The notes under the pieces are model-generated. The model was not told the origin of the DNA. It ran no database searches and saw nothing but the letters and a program-made list of their open reading frames with translations. A program made the translations under genes and the position numbers. A stretch of DNA of 64,000 nucleotides from DASUGC01 sp035606665 (lineage in GTDB: Bacteria > Acidobacteriota > Vicinamibacteria > Vicinamibacterales > SCN-69-37), in NCBI GenBank assembly GCA_035606665.1, contig DATNEY010000032.1:434001-498000 (forward strand). The letters run 5' to 3'. Shown piece after piece: positions 51,333-57,968 of this stretch. The first letter of the stretch is position 1. The number at the start of each line of letters is the position of its first letter.

Positions 51333-51423
51333 TGTAGGGCCATGTAGTGCCGTGTAGGCCGAGCATGGCAGCCGCCTGCGGCGGCCGGCACTCGCCCCCG
51401 GCGAAGCCGGGCCACGCCCTACA
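51333..51423. repeat. Structured intergenic repeat (cruciform-like)
   Basis: TGTAGGGC at 51333-51340 pairs with GCCCTACA at 51416-51423, enclosing two further hairpins: GCCGCC, three bases, GGCGGC (51371-51385) and CCCGGC, three bases, GCCGGG (51397-51411). The layout resembles REP/BIME-type extragenic repeats, and it also sits between convergent genes, so it could act in termination. Confidence 0.55.
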
Positions 51424-51432
51424 AGTCCAACC

Positions 51433-53856
51433 CTAATCCTCCCGGATACCTGTCAGCGGATCGATGCGAGTCGCCCGGTACGCGGGCAGCGTGCATGCGG
51501 CGAGGGCGACGGTCACCATCACGACCACCGCCAGGGTGACATTGGCGGCGTCGGTAGCCGTGAGACCGAACAGCAGACCCTCCATGTAGCTCGCGATGAA
51601 CCGTACGGCGGCGATCGCCGCGGCGGTGCCGACGGCCAGTCCCAGCGCGAGAACGACCACGGTCTCGCGTAATGACTCGCTGATGATCGTCCACGCGCCG
51701 GCTCCGAGTGCACGGCGGATGGCCAGCTCCTTTGTGCGGCGCGCGATGGAGTACGACGCCACCCCGAACAGTCCCATGGATGCGATGAGCAAGCCGAGCC
51801 CGCTGAAGAACGCGCTGATCGCCGCAACCATCCGTTCCTTCGCGAGATCCTGCTCGATGTCCGCATGCATCGTCGTGACGCCGATGAACAGGCGCGGATT
51901 CACGGCCTGAACGGCTTGGCGAATCGGTTCAAAGACGGCCTCAGGGTCGATCGACACGCGCACCTGAAGCGAGTTCACGCGATCCGGCTCGCGCCTCGAC
52001 ATCTCGAACATCGTGGGCTCGATCGGAGATCGGACATCAAAGAGGCGGGCGTCCGGCACGATCCCGATGATGCTCGGCACGCGCGCCAGCAGGTCCGCGT
52101 TCGGCGAATACCGCTTCGCGAACGATTCGTTGACGACGAAGATCGGAAGCCGCCGTTCGAAGTCGGCGGCGTCGAACGTCCGCCCGCTCAGGGGCTTCAT
52201 GCCCATCGTTTCGAAGAAGGACGGACCGACTTCGGCGGAGCTCCACGAGTCATCGCGTGGAACCTCGAGGCCGGGAAGGTCCGAATGCATCCGGCTGAAG
52301 CCGCGACGCATAAGAGTGTTCCTGACGCCGGTCACGGACACCACTCCAGGAATCCCGGCGATCCGTTCCCTCAGCGTGCGGTACACGGTGCCGACCTCAC
52401 CCTCGTGATCCTGCGACGGCCCGCCACGAGGCTGGTTCTGACCGTATCCGGCAAATCGCGTATCGATGGACACCTGCAGGAGGTGCTTCGGGTTGAATCC
52501 CATGTCGAGCGTCGCGAGATTGCGCATCGTCTGCACGAACAGGCCACCGCCAACCAGAAGCAACACGGACAGGGCGACCTGGGATCCGACCAGGACGCGG
52601 CCAAGCCGCCTGGCGCTTCGGGTCGCACTGGTGCCGTGGCTCGCCCTGAGCGCGCCGGCAAGATCGACGTCCGTCGCCCGCCACGCGGGTAAGAGTCCGA
52701 AGAGAAACGCGCCGGCCAACGACACTATTGCCGCGAATCCAACGACGCGCAGGTCGGCGTAGAACTCGAGGCTGTCAGGAACTGACGCCAGTGGCAGCAT
52801 CGAGACGATGAGCGAGACACCCCAACGCGCAAGAAACAGTCCGAGCGCGCAGCCCGCGGCCGCGAGGATGACGCTCTCGACGAGGTATTGACCGACGAGA
52901 CGCGAGCGGCCGGCGCCGAGCGCCGCACGGACGGTCAACTCCCGCCGTCGCGCGGTACTTCGCAACATCAGGAGGTTGCCGACGTTGGTGCACGTTGTCA
53001 GCAGCACCAGCGTGACGAGGACCATGAGTGCCGTAAGGGCGGCGCGGTACTGTTCGCGCAACTGCGAGATGCCCTGACCCGCCGGTGCCAGGTCAGTCTC
53101 GAACTGCATGTCCACAGGGAAATTCGGACGCCCTTCGAGAAGAGACTGCTTGAGGATCGGGTGAAGCACGCCCTTCGCCTGGGCCTCGGCGACGCCCGGC
53201 TGCAGGCGCACGATCATCGTGAGAGCGGCGGGCCTGGCTCCGGAAAACAGCCAGACGTCGGCGGAATTCTCGAGGATGAAGCCGTGAAATCGCGGGGGTG
53301 CGACGCCGATGATCGTGTAGAGCTGGCCGTCGACCGTCAGCGCTTTGCCCACGACGCTGTTGCTCCCGCCGAATCGGCTTCGCCACCAGCGTGAACTGAT
53401 CACTGCAACAGGACCGTCGGTCGCCTCTGGTCCGCGCCCGAGACCTGGCGCAACGCCGAGATCCTTGAAGAAGTTGAACGAGACCAGTTGGGCCTCGCGC
53501 GCTGGCTCGATGGCGCCGTCGATCGCGATCGCCGGCCGATCCAACGGACGGAATCCGACCACTTCGGAAACAACGCTCGTCTGCGCGGCCACGGCGGCGA
53601 ACGTCTGCTCATCGAAGCCGCCGACTCCCTTCTTGAACTTGCCGCCGGCGATGACGGGCGCGATGTCCGCGCGCATCAGCCGGCCGGGATCGCGAACCGG
53701 CAGCGACCGAAGCAGGAGACTGTCGACGAGACTGAAGAGTGCTGTGTTCGCTCCGATTCCCAGCGCCAGGGACAGGGTGACGACCAGCGTGAACGCCGGC
53801 GTCGCCCCCAGTGTCCTCAGCGCGTAGCGGATATGTTGCGAGAGCGAATCCAGCAT
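51433..53856 (-). CDS. ADOP-family MacB/FtsX-like permease 7
   Basis: An 807-residue duplicated orphan permease. It begins MLDSLSQHIRYALRTLGATP, and TM1 is TLVVTLSLALGIGANTALFS. The first FtsX unit has LVTLVLLTTCTNVGNLLMLR and RRRELTVRAALGAGRSRL. The second has KELAIRRALGAGAWTII. It ends AYRATRIDPLTGIRED. It is the third gene of a minus-strand operon behind a BlaI-type repressor and an M56 metallopeptidase, with a nine-base gap to the latter, so proteolytic signalling probably controls it. Confidence 0.9.
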   Translation of the reverse strand: MLDSLSQHIRYALRTLGATPAFTLVVTLSLALGIGANTALFSLVDSLLLRSLPVRDPGRLMRADIAPVIAGGKFKKGVGGFDEQTFAAVAAQTSVVSEVVGFRPLDRPAIAIDGAIEPAREAQLVSFNFFKDLGVAPGLGRGPEATDGPVAVISSRWWRSRFGGSNSVVGKALTVDGQLYTIIGVAPPRFHGFILENSADVWLFSGARPAALTMIVRLQPGVAEAQAKGVLHPILKQSLLEGRPNFPVDMQFETDLAPAGQGISQLREQYRAALTALMVLVTLVLLTTCTNVGNLLMLRSTARRRELTVRAALGAGRSRLVGQYLVESVILAAAGCALGLFLARWGVSLIVSMLPLASVPDSLEFYADLRVVGFAAIVSLAGAFLFGLLPAWRATDVDLAGALRASHGTSATRSARRLGRVLVGSQVALSVLLLVGGGLFVQTMRNLATLDMGFNPKHLLQVSIDTRFAGYGQNQPRGGPSQDHEGEVGTVYRTLRERIAGIPGVVSVTGVRNTLMRRGFSRMHSDLPGLEVPRDDSWSSAEVGPSFFETMGMKPLSGRTFDAADFERRLPIFVVNESFAKRYSPNADLLARVPSIIGIVPDARLFDVRSPIEPTMFEMSRREPDRVNSLQVRVSIDPEAVFEPIRQAVQAVNPRLFIGVTTMHADIEQDLAKERMVAAISAFFSGLGLLIASMGLFGVASYSIARRTKELAIRRALGAGAWTIISESLRETVVVLALGLAVGTAAAIAAVRFIASYMEGLLFGLTATDAANVTLAVVVMVTVALAACTLPAYRATRIDPLTGIRED

Positions 53857-53865
53857 CGCCGCTCC

Positions 53866-55458
53866 CTACCGCTTAATCCACTTCACGTTGGGCCAGTGGC
53901 CCGGGCCGCCGGCCTTGAGGTAGTCGCGAATCGCAACGGCTTCATCGAGCTTGCCGGCCTTCGTGTACTGGTCCTGCAGCGCCTCCAGTTTTCTGATGGC
54001 CTCCAGCCGCCGTGCCTCGATCTTCGCGTCGATCTCTTTCTGAATTGCCTCGACGTCCGCCGAGTAATCGTTGACGAGTTTCTGTCCTTCCTCGGTCAGC
54101 GGCGGCTGCTTGGCGAAGAACGCGAATTTCTGACCCGGCAGGGGCGTCTTCCAGTCCTGAAAGACCACTGCAGGCTTCTGCATGGAGTACGCGAAGTGCG
54201 GCTTCACCTCGACTCTGTTGATGACCTCGTGCTGCACTGGCGACGGCTTGATCGTGACCGTATGCGTCGGCGTCCCCTTGATCACGTGCGGCACCACGGT
54301 TATGTGCTTCACCACGTCAGGGTTCTCGACGGGCTTCGGCTTTTCTTGCGCCGGTTGCGTGGGCTTTGTGGCCTGCGTCGGTTGCTGCGGATCGGCAGCG
54401 GTGCCGGTCGCCCACGCGGGCAGCGTGGCGGCAGCCAGCAGAGCAAGTGTCAGAAATCCTGCCCGGGGCAGGCGGAGCGAGGCACGACCGTTCATGATCA
54501 TCACGAGTCTCCTTTCGAGCACACGACGACTGCTGGCGCGCACGCCCATGACCGCGGCAACTGCCGGCGGCTTTGGTGCGCCAGGGGAAGAGAGAGCGAG
54601 AAGCGATTCAGCGTAGGCGCGCCGGCCATCCGGCAGTGCCGAGATCACCCAGGCGTCGCACGCGAGCTCCGCCTGCTCGCGAAGCGCGCGACGCACCGAC
54701 CAGAACAGCGGATTCCACCACCACACGAGGCCGGCAACGAGCTCGATCCATCCGACCACATGATCGCGGCGCTTGATGTGCGCGAGCTCGTGGACGATGA
54801 CGCCGTCGATGCAGGCCTGACTGTCCGTATGAAGTGCCTCGGGCCAGAGCAGGCGCGCACGTCCCAGGCACCAGACAGCCGGCGATGTACTCCCCGGCAT
54901 CGACACAACTGGAACCGCGGCGACCCCGAGTTCAGACGCGAGCTCTTCGACGCGACGAACGATCGAGGGATCCGGAGGTCCGGCGCGGCGAACTCGACGC
55001 GCGAGGCGAACCTGACGCGCGATTTCAATGACGCCGAGACCAAGACTGCCGGCGATCCAGACAAACGCGAAGAGCGTCCAAGCTGAAACTGAAGGGACGA
55101 CCGGAGGCCGGGTCTTCAGACCCGGCTCGGCCGGCGCACCAGATGTAGGCCGGGCCGATAGGCCCGGCGTCGCCGCGATCGTTAATTCATCGATCGGCCC
55201 GGCGATGTCTTCCATCTCCGCGGCGTCGCCGGGTCCAAAGACCCGGCCTCCATCGTTTGCCTCTACCTGTGCGAGGCCCAGCGGATCCGGCGCCGCCCAC
55301 GGCCACACAACGACCGGCGGCATGACGAATTTCACGAGCACCAGCACCCACAGGGCGTGTCGCGCGACGGGCCCGATTCTGCCGAACCGGCACACGACCG
55401 CCACCAGCGCTGCCAGCGCCGCCGTCGTCACCAGGCTTTGAAAGATCCACCAGGCCAT
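53866..55458 (-). CDS. M56-family (BlaR1-like) membrane metallopeptidase
   Basis: A 530-residue membrane protein. Helices near 5-22 and 35-55 (ALWVLVLVKFVMPPVVVWPW), then a loop, then a third helix (WTLFAFVWIAGSLGLGVIEI). The cytosolic zinc peptidase has VIVHELAHIKRRDHVVGWIE (HExxH at 223-227) and REQAELACDAWVISALPDGR, where Glu264 is the likely third ligand. After a fourth helix near 333-350 the extracytoplasmic sensor is not a penicillin-binding domain: it contains KHITVVPHVIKGTPTHTVTI and a long coiled coil (EEGQKLVNDYSADVEAIQKE). In BlaR1 systems the peptidase removes a BlaI-type repressor when the sensor is triggered. Confidence 0.85.
   Translation of the reverse strand: MAWWIFQSLVTTAALAALVAVVCRFGRIGPVARHALWVLVLVKFVMPPVVVWPWAAPDPLGLAQVEANDGGRVFGPGDAAEMEDIAGPIDELTIAATPGLSARPTSGAPAEPGLKTRPPVVPSVSAWTLFAFVWIAGSLGLGVIEIARQVRLARRVRRAGPPDPSIVRRVEELASELGVAAVPVVSMPGSTSPAVWCLGRARLLWPEALHTDSQACIDGVIVHELAHIKRRDHVVGWIELVAGLVWWWNPLFWSVRRALREQAELACDAWVISALPDGRRAYAESLLALSSPGAPKPPAVAAVMGVRASSRRVLERRLVMIMNGRASLRLPRAGFLTLALLAAATLPAWATGTAADPQQPTQATKPTQPAQEKPKPVENPDVVKHITVVPHVIKGTPTHTVTIKPSPVQHEVINRVEVKPHFAYSMQKPAVVFQDWKTPLPGQKFAFFAKQPPLTEEGQKLVNDYSADVEAIQKEIDAKIEARRLEAIRKLEALQDQYTKAGKLDEAVAIRDYLKAGGPGHWPNVKWIKR
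55107..55247. repeat. Three related palindromes inside the M56 gene
   Basis: GCCGGGTC, four bases, GACCCGGC (55107-55126); GCCGGGCC, four bases, GGCCCGGC (55149-55168); and GCCGGGTC, four bases, GACCCGGC (55228-55247) are near-identical hairpins. They fall in the part coding for the loop between the second and third membrane helices and are read through in frame. Confidence 0.75.
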
Positions 55459-55461
55459 ATG

Positions 55462-55872
55462 TCAGCCTTTGGACGGCTTACCGCTCTTCCCGGCTTCCTT
55501 GCCGAGATCATCGAGCAGCTTGCGGAGCTCGGAGAGCTCCTGCTTCGACAGGTGCTGACCGCGGACGAGCGCGTGCACGAGCGGGCTCGCGGTCCCGTCG
55601 CAGATGCGCTCGGCGAGCGCCGTGAGCGACGAGCCGAGGAGATCCTCGCGCGTGACGACGGCGTGGAACTGGTGTGCGGTATCGGTCTTGTCGGTGCCGA
55701 CATAGCCCTTGTCACGCAGTCGCGACAGCAGCGTGAGCACCGTGTTGTAGGCGAGGTTGCGCCGCTGTTTCTTCAGCGCCGCGGCGACGTCCCTGACCGT
55801 GACGGGCCCGGCGGCCCAGAGGACCTTCAGGACTTCCAGCTCTGCATCACTGACCGGTGCGCGATGGACCAT
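55462..55872 (-). CDS. BlaI/MecI/CopY-type transcriptional repressor
   Basis: A 136-residue winged-helix repressor. The N-terminal DNA-binding part has VSDAELEVLKVLWAAGPVTV, then RDVAAALKKQRRNLAYNTVL, then TLLSRLRDKGYVGTDKTDTA, typical of BlaI. The C-terminal half (SPLVHALVRGQHLSKQELSE onwards) is the dimerisation region, where BlaI proteins are cut to release DNA. It is three bases upstream of the M56 gene and is expected to be the substrate of that pathway. Twin operators lie directly before its start. Confidence 0.92.
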   Translation of the reverse strand: MVHRAPVSDAELEVLKVLWAAGPVTVRDVAAALKKQRRNLAYNTVLTLLSRLRDKGYVGTDKTDTAHQFHAVVTREDLLGSSLTALAERICDGTASPLVHALVRGQHLSKQELSELRKLLDDLGKEAGKSGKPSKG

Positions 55873-55887
55873 CGGCGGACGTGCCTC

Positions 55888-55922
55888 CTACAGCGTGTAG
55901 GAAAAACTACTACACGGTGTAG
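55888..55922. promoter_or_regulatory. Twin BlaI-type operators
   Basis: CTACA-GCG-TGTAG (55888-55900) and CTACA-CGG-TGTAG (55910-55922) are two dyads of the TACA...TGTA type bound by BlaI/MecI. Their centres are 22 bases apart, about two helix turns, on the same face. The nearer one lies 15 bases upstream of the repressor ATG. Confidence 0.85.
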
Positions 55923-55966
55923 GTGGCGTCAAGCCCGACTTGCTTTGCGACATAAAGTTATTTACG

Positions 55967-56194
55967 ATGCTTGATATGGCGCCGCACACGCCCCTCCGGA
56001 AGTGGATATTGGGCTTCGTCGTCATGGTGACCGGTCTCGCGATTGCCATCCCCTTGGGGCGCTATGCGGAGGCCGACGACGCGCCGGGAGGCGTGGTGAT
56101 CGCCTTCCTCATTTTCGTGGTCGGGGCCGTAGTGGCGATGTGGATCGTCAACCCCCGCGAGTCCCGAAAGCCCGGTCCTAACGCCCGATCTTGA
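55967..56194 (+). CDS. Small membrane protein with two helices
   Basis: A 75-residue protein from ATG 55967 (a TTG at 55940 would add nine residues). It has two membrane helices: RKWILGFVVMVTGLAIAIPL and GGVVIAFLIFVVGAVVAMWI, with a short acidic loop between (EADDAP). The tail is basic (NPRESRKPGPNARS). No family was recognised. It starts downstream of the BlaI operator region in the opposite direction, so it might share regulation. Its end overlaps the convergent surface-protein gene by 17 bases. Confidence 0.55.
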   Translation: MLDMAPHTPLRKWILGFVVMVTGLAIAIPLGRYAEADDAPGGVVIAFLIFVVGAVVAMWIVNPRESRKPGPNARS

Positions 56195-57968
56195 GGTCCT
56201 GGCGGACAGCCTGTCCTTCGCCGACCGTGACGCGAACCGCATTGGGAAGAATGGCTTCGAGGAACGCCGGATCCATCGCGTCGTCCGGCTCGACGGCGGT
56301 GACCACCGCGAGGTAGTACTGGCCAGCGAGAAGACCGTTGACGCGGAAGCGGCCGTCGGTGCCGGGATGCACGGCAGGCACGGCGCGGCGCGACGTTGTC
56401 GTCCACGACACGCGCTCGACCGGAAATGCGAGCACGAAGTACTCAGGCGCGGGCTTTCCCGCCGCGTCCGCCAGCAATCCCTCAATCGCACCGATACGAT
56501 CGCGGAAGCCGAGCGTCACGTTCGTCACTTCCTCATTCGCACGCACTTCGATGGGTGCGTCGCCGATGTCCTTCCCGCCGAGGCTGATTGAGGTCAGCCA
56601 CCAGCCGGCACCATCAGCATTGCGGATGCCCGGCCACGTGGCCGAGACGTTGTAGCGATCGGGAGGAAGGCCAGCAACGCGGAAGGTACCGTCGGCCGCG
56701 ACCGTTCCGTTGTAGCTGGTAGCGCTCATGGTGCCGCCGCCCGCAATCGCGCCGGCCTGCGCGTCGGTCGCAACGAATTGCAGACGCACCGTCGACAAAT
56801 CCGACGGCGGCGTCATCGACGTCGCGGCAAACGCAACCCGGCCGGTCATCGACGACGCAGGCGAGAGCGTCAGTGCCGTACTCAAGGTATCCTGACCGGA
56901 CACGACAAGATTCGTCTCTGCCCAGAGCATCGGCACCGTGCCAATCTCGGCGCCGGGACGCGGCAGGGATCGCGCGGATACCTTGTAGTCGCCCGGCGCC
57001 ACGCTCGAAAACACGAAGCGGCCGTTCGCGTCGGCGTTCGCGAGACGCGTTGCGCCTTCCATGGCAACCTGCGGGATTCGCGCATCGAGCGAGACGCGCA
57101 CATTCGCCACAGGTGATCCATCGGTCGACTGAATCGTTCCTTCGATTCGCGAAACCGGAACGAATCCGATCCGGAACGTCAGTCCGTCACGAACCTCGCC
57201 TGGGCCAACAACGATCGCCCGGCTCAAGGAGGGATCCGGCGTTCCCGGGAAATACATGGACGCGTACCCGGCGATGGATCCCTGCGGCGGCGCCGGTCCC
57301 ACGGCGCCCGGTGGCTGCAGCGCCCAGCGCACTTCCTCCTGGGTGGTCATTCTGGTGTTCGCTCCGATGCTCGGATCCACGACGAGGTGATACGCACCGG
57401 GAGGCAGCCCGAAGAGCCGGAACTCACCGAGGTCATTCGTCTGCCGCTCGAAGTACCCGATGCCGTAAGGCAATCGCATCCGCGCAAGCATCTGACGATT
57501 GCCGACGAGCCGCTGCTCGAGCAGCCGCGGAAACAGCCGCGCCATCGGCTGGCTGTTTTCATCGATGATGCGGCCGGCGATCACACTTCCAGGAACGATG
57601 GGTACTTCAACGCTCGCCTTCGCACCGTCCGCGACGACAACGCGGATGCCCGGAGGGCGCCCCGGCCGCGGCGATCCGTAATACGTCGTCACCCACCCGA
57701 GTCTAGAAGCCGTGAGGAGATAGCCACCCGCCGGAAGACCGGCGAACTCGAACCGGCCCTGGTCGTCAGTGACTGCGATTCGGTTGCCGGAGCTGTCGCC
57801 GAGACCGACGCTCACCTGGACACGAGCGACCGGCACCTTCGCCGATCCTTCTGTTCGGACGACGCGTCCGCTGAGCGTCGCTGAGCCGGCAGCCGCGGGA
57901 CCGCGCGTCTGGGCGTGCAGAGCAAGGCCAGCGGTGAGGACGAGCGCGATGGCGACATGACTCTTCAT
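56178..57968 (-). CDS. Exported protein with carboxypeptidase-regulatory-like domains, second of a pair
   Basis: A 596-residue exported protein with a signal peptide (VAIALVLTAGLALHA, then QTRG). It contains several beta-sandwich units of the carboxypeptidase-regulatory/CNA-B-like type: ATLSGRVVRTEGSAKVPVAR with a DDQGRFEFAGLPAGGYLLTA end, then VIAGRIIDENSQPMARLFPR, EFRLFGLPPGAYHLVV, and RFVFSSVAPGDYKVSARSLP. Such proteins usually sit on the surface or belong to outer-membrane transport systems. The start overlaps the upstream paralogue's stop in an ATGA, so the two are translated together. Confidence 0.82.
   Translation of the reverse strand: MKSHVAIALVLTAGLALHAQTRGPAAAGSATLSGRVVRTEGSAKVPVARVQVSVGLGDSSGNRIAVTDDQGRFEFAGLPAGGYLLTASRLGWVTTYYGSPRPGRPPGIRVVVADGAKASVEVPIVPGSVIAGRIIDENSQPMARLFPRLLEQRLVGNRQMLARMRLPYGIGYFERQTNDLGEFRLFGLPPGAYHLVVDPSIGANTRMTTQEEVRWALQPPGAVGPAPPQGSIAGYASMYFPGTPDPSLSRAIVVGPGEVRDGLTFRIGFVPVSRIEGTIQSTDGSPVANVRVSLDARIPQVAMEGATRLANADANGRFVFSSVAPGDYKVSARSLPRPGAEIGTVPMLWAETNLVVSGQDTLSTALTLSPASSMTGRVAFAATSMTPPSDLSTVRLQFVATDAQAGAIAGGGTMSATSYNGTVAADGTFRVAGLPPDRYNVSATWPGIRNADGAGWWLTSISLGGKDIGDAPIEVRANEEVTNVTLGFRDRIGAIEGLLADAAGKPAPEYFVLAFPVERVSWTTTSRRAVPAVHPGTDGRFRVNGLLAGQYYLAVVTAVEPDDAMDPAFLEAILPNAVRVTVGEGQAVRQDLKIGR

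Noticed and set aside
53488..55086. Plus-strand open frame of over 500 codons opposite the permease and M56 genes
   Set aside because: It spans two real minus-strand genes and has no family features.
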